From Nocardioides daphniae (GTDB lineage Bacteria; Actinomycetota; Actinomycetes; Propionibacteriales; Nocardioidaceae): DNA of 64,000 nt. The position numbers and the translations under genes are program-made. Positions 1-8,793 of this stretch are shown here, piece after piece (position 1 is the first letter of the stretch; every line of letters begins with the position of its first letter). Under the pieces are notes generated by a model that saw only the letters and a list, made by a program, of their open reading frames with translations, did no database searches and was not told where the DNA came from. The DNA is taken from assembly GCF_004777465.1 (NCBI RefSeq), contig NZ_CP038462.1, positions 2,604,001-2,668,000 on the forward strand, given 5' to 3'.

Positions 1-512
1 ATCGCGCGCGACAGGAAGGGCTCGTCGGTGACCTCGTTGAGCGCGATCACCATGATCTCGGCGGAGAGGATCAGGTCGGTGCGGATCGCCCCGGAGACCA
101 TCTTCTTCTCCTGCTCGGGGCCGATCTCGGTCGCGAGGACCTCCGGCTCGGAGTGGCCGAAGAACTTCTCGTAGATCTTCTCCGCGCCCTCGAAGGCGAG
201 GAAGGTGCCGCCGAGCATCAGGATCGGGGTGAGCAGCCACGGCAGGAACTGGCTCAGCAGCAGCGCCGCCGGGAGGATGAAGCAGAGCTTGTTGACGAGC
301 GAGCCCTTGGCGATCTGCTTGACGATCGGCAGCTCGCGCTTCGCCGCCAGCCCCTGCACGTACTGCGGGGTCACGGCCGTGTCGTCGATGACCACGCCGG
401 CGGCCTTGGCGCTCGCCCGCCCGGCCGCGGCACCCACGTCGTCGATGGAGGCCGAGGCCACCTTCACCAGCGTGGCCACGTCGTCGAGCAGTGCGAAGAA
501 TCCGCCACTCAT
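1..512 (-). CDS. DUF808 family membrane protein, partial (3' end beyond window)
   Basis: The reverse strand reads MSGGFFALLDDVATLVKVAS at its start, the typical N-terminus of DUF808 (YedI-like) inner-membrane proteins. About 170 codons are visible before the window edge, including a hydrophobic segment near residues 80-100 and a motif with FEGAEKIYEKF. Function of the family is unknown. The ATG at 512 is the family start. The gene lies just downstream of the TobH-like gene on the same strand, with only 4 bases between them, so the two may be co-transcribed. The real C-terminus is outside the window. Confidence 0.85.
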   Translation of the reverse strand, partial: MSGGFFALLDDVATLVKVASASIDDVGAAAGRASAKAAGVVIDDTAVTPQYVQGLAAKRELPIVKQIAKGSLVNKLCFILPAALLLSQFLPWLLTPILMLGGTFLAFEGAEKIYEKFFGHSEPEVLATEIGPEQEKKMVSGAIRTDLILSAEIMVIALNEVTDEPFLSRA

Positions 513-516
513 GGGT

Positions 517-1553
517 TCACTCCCCCGTCAGTCCGATCTGCAGGTAGGCGGCGGCGTACCGCCCCTGCAACAGCAGTGATGCGTAGCGTGCCAGCTCGCT
601 GGTGGCGCCGGGGTCGCAGGTCAGCGTCTCCACGCGTACGCGGCGCTCCCCCGCCGCACGGACCAGTCGGTCGCGCTGCTCGGCGACGACGGGCTCGTCG
701 CTGCCGTCGTCGAGGACCACCAGCACCGGCGGCAGGCTGGCGGAGTCGCTCTCGAGCGGGTCGTCGAAGAGGTCCTGCAGCGGGGCGGACTCGAGCACCG
801 GCAGCAGGTGCTCGGCGTCACCGGCGATCGCGGAGACACCGGTCGCCCGGCGCAGCGACTCGGCCACGCGGCGTGCGGCCCGGGCGGCGAGCACGGTGCC
901 GCCCCAGACCACCGGCGTACGGTCGGCCAGCGCGATCGCGAGCAGCTTGGCGGGGTTGACCGAGAGGTCCTGGTGGGGCGAGCAGACGGTGGCGACGTGG
1001 TCGAGCGCGCCGGCGACGTCCTCGACGTCGGTGCGCGGCCCCAGGTCGACCCGGTCGAGGAACTCCAGCATGACCACGGCGGCGGCGGACTGGTCACCGG
1101 TGACGATCGGCAGCAGGTGGCACCAGCGGCCCTCGGCGTGCTCGGTCACCAGCGACTTCTCGGGCGCGGCGACCACCACCTGGGCGCCGCGACGCAGCGC
1201 CTCGGTCACCGCCAGCGCGGAGCCGTGGTCGGAGCCGTCGGGAGCGAGCACCACGACCAGGTCGAGGCTGCCCACCCAGCCCGGCAGTCCGGGCATCGGC
1301 CAGGCCACGAACGGCACCGGGCACCACGGCTCGAGCACGGCCCGCAGCAGGCGCGAGTCGGGACCGGCGGCCACCACGGCACGGGGCCGGTCGGCCTGGT
1401 GGCGTGGGCGACGGCCCGCTCGAGCGCGTCACCCACCTGCACCCGGTCACGTCGCACCCGGGCGCCGGCCTCGGCCAGCGTCCGCAGCATCGGGTCGGCG
1501 CCGGCGAGCACCCGCTCGTCGTCGAGTCGGGCCTCGTCGAACCAGGTCGTCAC
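517..1553 (-). CDS. TobH-like SIS-domain phosphosugar isomerase family protein (one frameshift)
   Basis: Resembles the TobH/phosphomannose-phosphoglucose isomerase-like proteins that sit beside manB in actinobacteria (Rv3256c in M. tuberculosis). The N-terminal part starts with a GTG at 1553 (VTTWFDEARL). The C-terminal part follows in another frame from about 1390 (RAVVAAGPDSRLLRAVLEPW to the TGA at 517). The span is one base short of a whole number of codons, and adding one base near the run at 1391-1396 restores a protein of about 345 residues. A role in mannose metabolism is inferred from the neighbours manB and Trm112-like; substrate is not known. The break is probably a sequencing error. 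Confidence 0.72.
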
Positions 1554-1561
1554 GGGTCGCC

Positions 1562-1726
1562 TCAGGCCGGCTTGCGGGCCTCGTCGACCAGCAGGACGGG
1601 GATGTCGTCGCGCACGGGGTAGGCGTACCGGCAGCCCGTGCAGACCAGCTCCTCGCCCTCCACGGCCAGGTCGGCGTGGCAGGCCGGGCAGACGATGATG
1701 TCGAGCAGGGCAGGGTCGAGGTTCAT
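1562..1726 (-). CDS. Trm112-family small zinc-ribbon-like protein
   Basis: A 54-residue protein with the Trm112 pattern: LDPALLDIIVCPACHADL, then LVCTGCRYAYPVRDDIPVLL. The two CxxC pairs (C-P-A-C and C-T-G-C) would bind zinc. In other organisms Trm112 activates methyltransferases; in actinobacteria the short form is usually found between manB and the TobH-like gene, as here, and its partner is not established. The ATG at 1726-1724 shares a base with the TGA stop of manB (TGATG), which suggests translational coupling. Confidence 0.85.
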   Translation of the reverse strand: MNLDPALLDIIVCPACHADLAVEGEELVCTGCRYAYPVRDDIPVLLVDEARKPA

Positions 1727-3105
1727 CAGTTGCTCCTGATCGTGGAGAGGACGGCGTCCCGGATCTCGGCCATGGTGGCCTCGTCCTTGCCCTCGGAGTT
1801 GAGGCGGAGCAGGGGCTCCGTGTTCGAGGCCCTGACATTGAACCACCAGTCGGCGTGCGTGACGGTGAGGCCGTCGAGCTCGTCGACCTCGACGTCGTCA
1901 CGGCCGGCGTACTGCTCCTTGAGGCTGGCGAGCACGGCCGCCTGGTCGTCCACGGTGGAGTTGATCTCGCCCGAGGAGGGGTAGCGCTCGTACTCGGCCA
2001 TCAGCTCCGACAGCGGCAGGTCGGTCTCGGCGAGCGCCGCCATCGCGTACAGCGCGGCGAGCATGCCGGAGTCGGCGCGCCAGAAGTCGCGGAAGTAGAA
2101 GTGGCCCGAGTGCTCGCCACCGAAGACCGCGTCGGTCTCGGCCATCGTCGCCTTGATGAAGGAGTGGCCGACGCGGGTGCGCACCGGAGTGCCGCCGAGC
2201 TCGGTGACGATCTCGGGGACGGCACGCGAGGTGATCAGGTTGTGGATCACGGTGGCGCCGGGGTTCCTGGCCAGCTCGCGGGCCGCGATCAGCGCGGTCA
2301 GCGTCGACGGCGAGACCGCGCGGCCCTGCTCGTCGACGATGAAGCAGCGGTCGGCGTCGCCGTCGAAGGCGAGCCCGATGTCGGCCTTCTCGGCCAGCAC
2401 GGCCTGCTGCAGGTCGACCAGGTTCTCGGCCTCGATCGGGTTGGCCTCGTGGTTCGGGAACGTGCCGTCGAGCTCGAAGTAGAGCGGCACCATCTCGACC
2501 ACGCCACCGATCTTCTCGAAGACCACGGGGGCGGTCAGGCCGGCCATGCCGTTGCCGGCGTCGACGACGACCTTGAGGCCGCGCCCGCGCACCGGGGAGA
2601 GGGTGAGCAGGTGGTCGGCGTAGGCCGACAGCACGTCGGTCGAGGAGATCTCGCCGGGCGTCCCGGCCTCACGGACGGTGCCGGCGGCGACGATGTCGCG
2701 GATCTCGGCCAGGCCGGTGTCGAGACCCACCGGCTGGGCGCCGGCGCGGCACATCTTCATGCCGTTGTACTGCGCGGGGTTGTGGCTCGCGGTGAACATC
2801 ACGCCCGCGTGACCCAGGTGGCCCGAGGCGAAGTAGAGCTGGTCGGTGGAGGCCAGGCCCACCATCACGACGTCCGCACCGGCGGTCGAGGCCCCCTCGG
2901 CGAACGCCTGGGCCATGCCCGGCGACGAGGGGCGCATGTCGTGGCCGACCACCACCGTTCCGGCGCCGGTGACCTGCACGAACGCGTTGCCGGTCGCCCG
3001 GGCCAGGGTCTCGTCCATCTGGTCGGGAACGGTGCCGCGGACGTCGTACGCCTTGAAGATCGCGTGGAGGTTCGCGGGGTCCAGGGTCGGGCTGCCGGAA
3101 GTCAT
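1726..3105 (-). CDS. manB: Phosphomannomutase/phosphoglucomutase
   Basis: A 459-residue alpha-D-phosphohexomutase that interconverts mannose-6-P and mannose-1-P, feeding GDP-mannose synthesis. Visible signatures are the phosphoserine loop TASHNP (Ser about 107), the metal loop DGDADR (about 248-253), the sugar-binding loop GEHSGH and a C-terminal phosphate-binding segment SNTEPLLRLN. It is full length for the family and in one frame. The ATG start is preceded by TAGGCT seven bases upstream, so the mRNA is probably leaderless. It heads a run manB, Trm112-like, TobH-like, DUF808 on the reverse strand. manC, the next enzyme, is at 11571-12650. Confidence 0.93.
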   Translation of the reverse strand: MTSGSPTLDPANLHAIFKAYDVRGTVPDQMDETLARATGNAFVQVTGAGTVVVGHDMRPSSPGMAQAFAEGASTAGADVVMVGLASTDQLYFASGHLGHAGVMFTASHNPAQYNGMKMCRAGAQPVGLDTGLAEIRDIVAAGTVREAGTPGEISSTDVLSAYADHLLTLSPVRGRGLKVVVDAGNGMAGLTAPVVFEKIGGVVEMVPLYFELDGTFPNHEANPIEAENLVDLQQAVLAEKADIGLAFDGDADRCFIVDEQGRAVSPSTLTALIAARELARNPGATVIHNLITSRAVPEIVTELGGTPVRTRVGHSFIKATMAETDAVFGGEHSGHFYFRDFWRADSGMLAALYAMAALAETDLPLSELMAEYERYPSSGEINSTVDDQAAVLASLKEQYAGRDDVEVDELDGLTVTHADWWFNVRASNTEPLLRLNSEGKDEATMAEIRDAVLSTIRSN

Positions 3106-3112
3106 GGGCGGG

Positions 3113-3118
3113 AGCCTA
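3113..3118 (-). promoter_or_regulatory. Leaderless -10 element of manB
   Basis: TAGGCT on the reverse strand with 7 bases between it and the ATG at 3105; transcription would start at or next to the start codon. Confidence 0.55.
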
Positions 3119-3137
3119 TCGGCCACCGCACGGACGG

Positions 3138-3497
3138 TCAGTCCGTGGTCAGCACCCGCAGGTGTCCGCGTCGCACGCCCTGCGAGGGATCGTCGGCCGG
3201 GTGCACGTGCGGCGCCGGCTCCGGCGGTCGTGCGGCCTCGCGCACGGCATCGGCCAGCGCGAGCAGGTCGTCGTTCGAGGGCCCGGGGTCGCGCAGGTCG
3301 TGCGCCAGCCGGAGCACCTCCCACCCACGGGGGGCGGAGAGCCGCTCGCTGTGCTGCTCGCAGAGGTCGTACGCGTGCGGCTCGGCATGCACCGAGAGGG
3401 GTCCGAGGACGGCCGTCTGGTCGGCGTACACGTACGTCAGCGTGGCGACCGCAGCGCGACCGCACGCGGTGCGCGAGCAACGACGGGCGGGATTCAC
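3138..3497 (-). CDS. DUF3499 family protein
   Basis: A 119-residue protein of the actinobacterial DUF3499 family (Rv3258c in the syntenic block of M. tuberculosis). It begins with GTG at 3497 and shows paired cysteines CSRTACGRAA and LCEQHSERL, a pattern seen in small zinc-binding proteins; the C-terminal half is acidic and proline-rich. Function is unknown. It is transcribed away from the zincin-like gene, with 49 bases between the two start codons. A TAACGT hexamer 7 bases before the GTG suggests a leaderless transcript. Confidence 0.85.
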   Translation of the reverse strand: MNPARRCSRTACGRAAVATLTYVYADQTAVLGPLSVHAEPHAYDLCEQHSERLSAPRGWEVLRLAHDLRDPGPSNDDLLALADAVREAARPPEPAPHVHPADDPSQGVRRGHLRVLTTD

Positions 3498-3504
3498 ACC
3501 GCAG

Positions 3505-3510
3505 ACGTTA
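3505..3510 (-). promoter_or_regulatory. Leaderless -10 element of the DUF3499 gene
   Basis: TAACGT on the reverse strand, 7 bases before the GTG at 3497. It lies back to back with the forward element at 3535-3540 in a 49-base divergent spacer. Confidence 0.5.
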
Positions 3511-3534
3511 CCCCGCAGCCGGCGCCGCGCCGTC

Positions 3535-3540
3535 TAGGCT
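3535..3540 (+). promoter_or_regulatory. Leaderless -10 element of the zincin-like gene
   Basis: TAGGCT followed by 6 bases and the ATG at 3547. The same TAGGCT-CGCGGC context recurs exactly at 43568-43579 before the DUF885 gene. Confidence 0.58.
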
Positions 3541-3546
3541 CGCGGC

Positions 3547-3969
3547 ATGGAGATCGTGCCGCGCCGCACCCGTGACCGGCGCGGTCGCGGCATGCGCGGG
3601 CCGGGCGTGCTGCCCCGCGTGCCGGGCACCCCCGCCCTGCGCACCGAGCGGGAGCGCTTCGACGCCCTGGTGCTCAGCGTGGTGCAGGTCGTGGACGGGC
3701 GCTGGCACGACCGGCTCGGCCTGGTGGAGTACGCCGTCGAGGACACCCCGCTGGTGCCCGACGACTGGGACGACGCGGGCGTCCCGCTCGCCTCGGTGGT
3801 CCGTGGATCGGGGGCCACGCCGAGCCGGCTGGTCCTCTTCCGACGCCCGCTCGAGCACCGCGCCGACAACCGGGAGGAGCTGCGCGCGCTCATCCACACG
3901 GTGGTCGTGGAGCAGGTGGCCGAGCTGCTGGGGATGGACCCCGACGACGTCGACCCGCGCAACGACTGA
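3547..3969 (+). CDS. Metallopeptidase-like (Zincin_1) family protein, degenerate active site
   Basis: A 140-residue protein at the position of Rv3259 in the conserved block. The overall pattern (RFDALVLSVVQVVDGRW, LVEYAVEDTPLVP, LVLFRRPLEHRA, REELRALIHTVVVEQVAELLG) fits the actinobacterial metallopeptidase family of this locus. In related zincins the last segment carries HExxH; here it reads HTVVVEQVAELLG, so the second zinc histidine and the catalytic glutamate pattern are not intact. Protease activity is therefore doubtful. The start is supported by the -10 element 6 bases upstream. It converges on the DUF5719 gene. Confidence 0.78.
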   Translation: MEIVPRRTRDRRGRGMRGPGVLPRVPGTPALRTERERFDALVLSVVQVVDGRWHDRLGLVEYAVEDTPLVPDDWDDAGVPLASVVRGSGATPSRLVLFRRPLEHRADNREELRALIHTVVVEQVAELLGMDPDDVDPRND

Positions 3970-3993
3970 ACGCTGCGGCTCGGCGGGGACAGC

Positions 3994-5388
3994 TCAGTAG
4001 AGCGCCGGGCCCACGTGCGGGACCCAGCTGTCGGTGACCAGCTCGCGCACGGGCCGCACGGAGGTGTCACCCGCCTCGAGCGCCGCGACCACGGGCACGT
4101 CGCCCACCAGCACCTGCACCCAGCGGGCGCGGGCGGCGAGCTCGAGCCGGGTGCCCTGCCCCGGGCGTACGGTCACCCGCAGCTCCTTGAGCGCGGTGCC
4201 GTCGGCAGCACGCTGCACCACGCGCACGTTGGACGGCTTCTCGGCCCCGGCCAGCACCAGGCGCTGGTCGCCGCCGGCGACGGCGAGCGCACCCGACTCG
4301 GCGAGCAGGGCGGCCGCCACGGCGTGGGTCAGCCGGTTGCCGTCGCGGGACCGCAGCAGGCTGGCGACCGGGGCGTCGGCCTCGACGCGCAACGCCACCA
4401 GCCCCTGAGCGGCCTGCGAGCGCAGGAACCGGCCCAGGTCGACGGTCACGGTCGCCCCGGCCGGGACAGGGACCTCGGACAGGTCGGTCGGCGCGAACTC
4501 GCTCTCCGGCGTGACCGCCTTGAGCCGCACGCGGGTCTCGTCGTCACCGGGGTTGGTCAGCACGAGGGTGCGTTCCCCTCCCCCGCGGCGTACGCCGGGG
4601 AGGAAGGCGTCGGTGGCGGGCTCCGCGACCGCCGGCAGCCAGGTCGTGGCCCGCTCGTCGCTGCCCAGAGGGTCGACGCGGTCGACGATCGAGGAGGCCA
4701 GCCGGCCCCGGGTGACCCGGAGGTGGAGGGTGACGTCCTCGCGCTCGGGCATCACCTCGGCCAGGTCGAGCGCCAGCTCGTCGCGGGCGCCCACGGCCAC
4801 GCCCCGCAGCGCCGGGACCTCACGGATGCCGCCGGCGGCGTGCACGACCACGTCGGCGATCGCCGGACCACCGTCGGGGTTGACCAGCCGCAGGACCGAG
4901 GAGTGCTCGGGCCCGGCGCCGACACCGGCGAACCAGACGTCGCTGGCCGGGCGCAGGCAGTCGGTCGCCAGTCCCCCGCCGGTACGGGCGGCAGCCAGGC
5001 CCGAGGCGGTCGGCCCCTCCCCGCGCAGCAGGAGCGTGTCGGACGTACGCCGGGTGGCCACCGACCCCGCGGAGAGGGTCAGGTCCTTGCCACCCGTACG
5101 CAGCGCTCCCGCCACGTCGGTGTCGGCGAGCGCGGCCTGCACCAGGTCGGCGCCACCCAGCGCGGGCGGGCAGACCAGCACCGTGTTGGTGAGCGGCGTC
5201 GCCGTCGGAGGCTGGGCCGCCTCCTCGGTGGGAGCAGGGTTGACGGTGGCCAGCAGCGCCACGGTGAGCAGCGGGATGCCGAAGGCCAGCAGGGTCAGCG
5301 GGTCGACGGCGCGCTGCCCCGGGGCCGACGAGCGGCGACGGTCACGGCGCTGGGGGCGCTCCGCGGAGCGACGGGAGTCGGTGCTCAT
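3994..5388 (-). CDS. DUF5719 family membrane-anchored protein
   Basis: 464 residues. An arginine-rich cytoplasmic N-terminus (about 1-28) is followed by one membrane segment (about 30-50, LTLLAFGIPLLTVALLATVN). A long extracytoplasmic domain rich in beta-type, Val/Ala/Thr stretches follows. This matches DUF5719, a family of unknown function found beside large actinobacterial glycosyltransferases. Its ATG overlaps the stop of the upstream glycosyltransferase (ATGA at 5388-5385), so both are probably made together and may act on the same envelope polymer. Confidence 0.82.
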   Translation of the reverse strand: MSTDSRRSAERPQRRDRRRSSAPGQRAVDPLTLLAFGIPLLTVALLATVNPAPTEEAAQPPTATPLTNTVLVCPPALGGADLVQAALADTDVAGALRTGGKDLTLSAGSVATRRTSDTLLLRGEGPTASGLAAARTGGGLATDCLRPASDVWFAGVGAGPEHSSVLRLVNPDGGPAIADVVVHAAGGIREVPALRGVAVGARDELALDLAEVMPEREDVTLHLRVTRGRLASSIVDRVDPLGSDERATTWLPAVAEPATDAFLPGVRRGGGERTLVLTNPGDDETRVRLKAVTPESEFAPTDLSEVPVPAGATVTVDLGRFLRSQAAQGLVALRVEADAPVASLLRSRDGNRLTHAVAAALLAESGALAVAGGDQRLVLAGAEKPSNVRVVQRAADGTALKELRVTVRPGQGTRLELAARARWVQVLVGDVPVVAALEAGDTSVRPVRELVTDSWVPHVGPALY

Positions 5389-8302
5389 GCCTCGGACCTC
5401 GATCGGACGAGTGTGGGGGCCGCCGCAACCAGGGCGAGCAGCCAGGCGGCGCCCTGGAGGACGAGCAGCAGGACGCGACCGACGCCGACCTCGCTCGAGA
5501 CGCCCGCCACGGAGGTCTCGCGGTCGACGCGCCAGGCGCGGGTCGAGCGGTCCTCGGCGCTGGCCTGCACGAGTCCGTCGACGGCGTCGAGCCCGGCCGA
5601 GAGGCGGCCGTCGACGGGCGACGGGAGCACGACGTACTCGACGCCGCGCTCGGCCAGCGCCTCGACGTCGCGAGGGCTGGGGGCGGAGACGAGCCGGGTC
5701 ACGAGGTCGGTCATCGCGCCGTCCTCCGCGGTGAGGCCGAGGATCTCGTCCTCACCGACGGTGACGCCGTCGCCACGACGTACGCGGTAGCTGACGCCCT
5801 CGTCGACCGAGCCACGCACCACCAGGACGCCGTGGTCGTCACCGGTGAGCGAGCTCTGCGCCATGTAGGCCGGGACGACCTCGACCCGGTCCTCGTCGAA
5901 CGCGGTGTCGGCGCCGAGCCACCAGACGAGCCCACCGACGGGCACGGCCACCGCGACCACCGCGACGACCAGCGCGATCGCCCGCTGCCACAGCGGGTGC
6001 GGGTCGCCGGAGAGGCGGCGTACGAGGGCCCCGGTGCCGAGCGCGGCCGCGACCACGGCGACGCCCTGCAGCACCACGACGAAGAAGCCCATGCTGGGCG
6101 GGGTGGAGGTCGCCGGCAGGTCGAGCTCGACGAGGCCCAGCACCGCCACCACGCAGGCGGCGGGCAGGGCGATGAGCCACCCGATCATCACCGGCACACG
6201 GGTGGAGTGCGGCGCGATCGCCAGCACGGCCAGCACCGCCACCGCGGGACCCCGAGCCACCACGGCGCACCGAGGTCGGAGAGACGCCCGGTCACCAGGT
6301 CGGTGAAGTCGACCGCCGCGACGGGCAGGCGGCCGGCCTCGAGCAGCATCCCCTGCCCGGCGCCGCTGCCGAGCAGCGGCAGGAACCACGGCAGGAGCAG
6401 CAGCGGCACGAGGCCCAGCGCGACGGCCGGAGGCCCCCAGGCCGAGCGCTCACGCAGCAGGCGGGGGCTGATCGCGAAGGCGGCGGCGACGACGAGGGCG
6501 GCGGCGAGCAGCCCGAAGAGCCAGACGCCCGGGACGAAGGCCGAGCAGAGCGCCAGCAGCAGGCCGGTGCGCCAGGCCGCCCGCCAACGCCGCTCGGGGT
6601 CGGGGTCGGCGAAGCCGATGGCGGCGTGGGCCAGCCACGGCAGCAGCGCGGCGAGGGCGACGGTCCCGAACCTGCCCTCGCCCCAGGCGCCGGAAGTGGC
6701 CGGCACCAGGGCGTAGGTGATCGACCCCCAGACCAGCACCCAGGTGGAGAGGCCACGCGGGTCGACGAGACGACCGACGAGGCGCAGGAGACGCCAGGCG
6801 CCCCACAGCGCCACCGGGACGGCCAGCAGCATCAGGCCGCTGACCACCGCACCGGCGCTGCCGCCCAGGAAGAGGCCGGCGACGGCGAAGAGCGCCACGT
6901 ACGCCGGCGCCGGGACGTCGCTGCCCGTGCCGAGCGGGTGGCGGGACTCGACGTGGAGACGCCACCAGTCCCCCGCCCCCTGCGGCACCGGGGAGAGCGC
7001 ACCGCCCTGGATCTCGCCGAAGGCGGAGCGGGCAGCGACCAAACTGGCCACCACGAAGAGGCTGAGCACCAGCGCCACCGGGTTGGTGAAGAAGCGGGTG
7101 ACCCACCCGGAGTCGGCGTACATCTCCTCGTCGTCGGAGTCGTCACCGTCGGTGCGCCGCGACTCCTTGACCGCCTGGAGCGGGGCGAGCGCGGGCGAGG
7201 CCTCGATCTCGGCGGCCAGGGCCGCCTCCTTCGCGTCGCGCCGCCGGTCGGCCAGGTCCTGGGCGCTGCCGGCGACGGCCGAGGCCAGGTCGGAGACCGT
7301 GTCGAGGCCGTGGCGGTAGGGCAACCACCAGGGCGGACGCAGCGCGCTGACGTCGCGGGGGCTGTCACCCCACCTCGCGGCACGCTCCTTGCGGGCGGCG
7401 CGGACGACGCCGGGGTGGGTGTAGATGTTGAGCAGGGCAGCCAGCTCGTCGAGGGCCTGGCCGACGGCGCGCACGCCCAGCAGCCCCAGCACCCGGAGCA
7501 GGCTGCCGAGGAGGAGCCGGATCGTCTGGCCCAGCAGGCGCCGTGACTCGACGTTGGCCAGCAGCGTCAGGAGCGCGGCGCGGCGCTCCTGGTAGTGCGG
7601 GTGGCGCCCGGTCAGCGCGGTGCGACGGAGGCCGCGACTGGCCGCCTCGGCGTGGAAGACGACGGCCTGGGGCACGACGTACGTGCTGTGCCCGGCGCGG
7701 GCGGCCCGCCAGCCGAAGTCGATGTCGTTGCCGAAGACCGGCATCCGGTCGTCGAAGCCGCCCAGCTCCTCCAGCACGCGCCGGCGCACCAGCATGCCCG
7801 CTGTGTTGACCGCGAGCACCTCGCGCTCGACGTCGTGCTGGCCCTGGTCGTACTCGCCGCGCTCCAGGCCGGTCTCGCGCCGGCCGGTGCCCGACAGGGT
7901 GACGCCGAGCTCGAGGAGCCGGCGCAACGAGGGCCACTCGCGCAGCTTGGGGCCGAAGATCTCGACCTCGGGGTACTCCTCCGAGGCAGCCAGCAACCAG
8001 GCCAACGCCTCGGTGTCCGGCGCGGAGTCGTCGTGCAGCAACCAGATCCACTCGTCGTCGCCGGCGGGCGGGAGCGCCGCGAGGGCGGCCCGCACCGCAG
8101 CGGGGAACGAGGTGGAGGCCGGCTGGTCGACCACGCGGGACTCACCGAGGGCAGCCACCAGGAGGTCGCGCGACTCGTCCTTGCTGCCGGTGTCGACGGC
8201 GAGGCAGCGATCGGCGGGACGGTGCTGGCTGCGGATCCCGTCCAGGACGTTCGGCAGCCACCTCGCCCCGTCGTGGCTGACGAGTACGGCGGAGACGGTC
8301 AC
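5385..8302 (-). CDS. Large family 2 glycosyltransferase with C-terminal membrane domain (one frameshift)
   Basis: About 972 residues once one missing base is restored near 6246-6253 (a run of G and C). The N-terminal GT-A domain (about 1-290) has VSAVLVSHDGARWLPNVLDG, the acidic motif LLHDDSAPD and VFGNDIDFGWRAARAG. It is followed by a linker and about 12-14 hydrophobic segments from residue 410 on, ending in an extracytoplasmic loop. Such fused enzymes are thought to transfer a sugar to an envelope glycan; donor and acceptor cannot be told here. The GTG start is preceded by TAGGGT at 6 bases. The downstream DUF5719 gene overlaps the stop. Confidence 0.82.
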
Positions 8303-8308
8303 CGGACA

Positions 8309-8314
8309 ACCCTA
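8309..8314 (-). promoter_or_regulatory. Leaderless -10 element of the large glycosyltransferase
   Basis: TAGGGT on the reverse strand, 6 bases before the GTG at 8302; it settles the choice of this GTG as start. Confidence 0.58.
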
Positions 8315-8372
8315 GGGAAGGGCCCCACGGCCGTGCGAATCGAGCACGGATGGCCTGGACGGGTCGCAGAGG

Positions 8373-8627
8373 TCAGACGGCGCGCTTCTTCAGCTTGCGG
8401 CGCTCCCGCTCGGAGAGGCCACCCCAGATCCCGAAACGCTCGTCGTTCATGAGCGCGTACTCCAGGCAGTCACTACGCACGTCACACGTGAGGCAGACCT
8501 TCTTGGCCTCACGGGTCGATCCACCCTTCTCCGGAAAGAAGGCTTCGGGGTCGGTCTGCGCACAGAGCGCTCGATCCTGCCACCCCATCTCTTCGGTGTC
8601 GGCATCGAGGAGAAACAGTTCCCGCAT
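8373..8627 (-). CDS. whiB2: WhiB-family transcription factor, WhiB2 (WhmD) type
   Basis: 84 residues with the four iron-sulfur cysteines at positions 22, 45, 48 and 54 (ALCAQ and VCLTCDVRSDC). Next comes the GIWGG turn and the basic DNA-binding tail SERERRKLKKRAV. WhiB2/WhmD is needed for cell division and septation in actinobacteria. The location between the zincin-like gene and fbiA, divergent from fbiA, matches Rv3260c. The ATG at 8627 follows a purine-rich GAAAGGGCGAAGG. A TAGTGT -10 element lies at 8694-8689, giving a leader of about 55 bases. Confidence 0.95.
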   Translation of the reverse strand: MRELFLLDADTEEMGWQDRALCAQTDPEAFFPEKGGSTREAKKVCLTCDVRSDCLEYALMNDERFGIWGGLSERERRKLKKRAV

Positions 8628-8688
8628 CAGCCTTCGCCCTTTCGACCCAGTGTCCGGCCTTCTCCCCGTCGTGAGGACCGTTGGAACA

Positions 8689-8694
8689 ACACTA
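8689..8694 (-). promoter_or_regulatory. Probable -10 element of whiB2
   Basis: TAGTGT on the reverse strand, about 60 bases before the whiB2 ATG. The palindrome GCCTGTCGCAGGC (8707-8719) sits where the -35 region would be. Confidence 0.4.
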
Positions 8695-8706
8695 GTGGAA
8701 TTACAT

Positions 8707-8768
8707 GCCTGTCGCAGGCGTAAGTCAAGCCCGATCCGAGGAAGTCCGGGGTCTCCTGCGTGTCGCAG
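8707..8768. promoter_or_regulatory. Two TGTCGCAG-containing palindromes in the whiB2-fbiA spacer
   Basis: GCCTG-TCG-CAGGC at 8707-8719 and CTGCG-TGT-CGCAG at 8756-8768. Both contain TGTCGCAG. They lie in the 166-base divergent spacer and could be a paired operator for either gene. No known regulator consensus was recognised. Confidence 0.35.
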
Positions 8769-8793
8769 ATGGGTTCAGGCAAAGATATGTCGT

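Noticed and set aside
1855-3537. Long forward-strand reading frame opposite manB
   Set aside because: It is a shadow of GC-rich third positions; manB on the reverse strand has clear catalytic motifs and a promoter.
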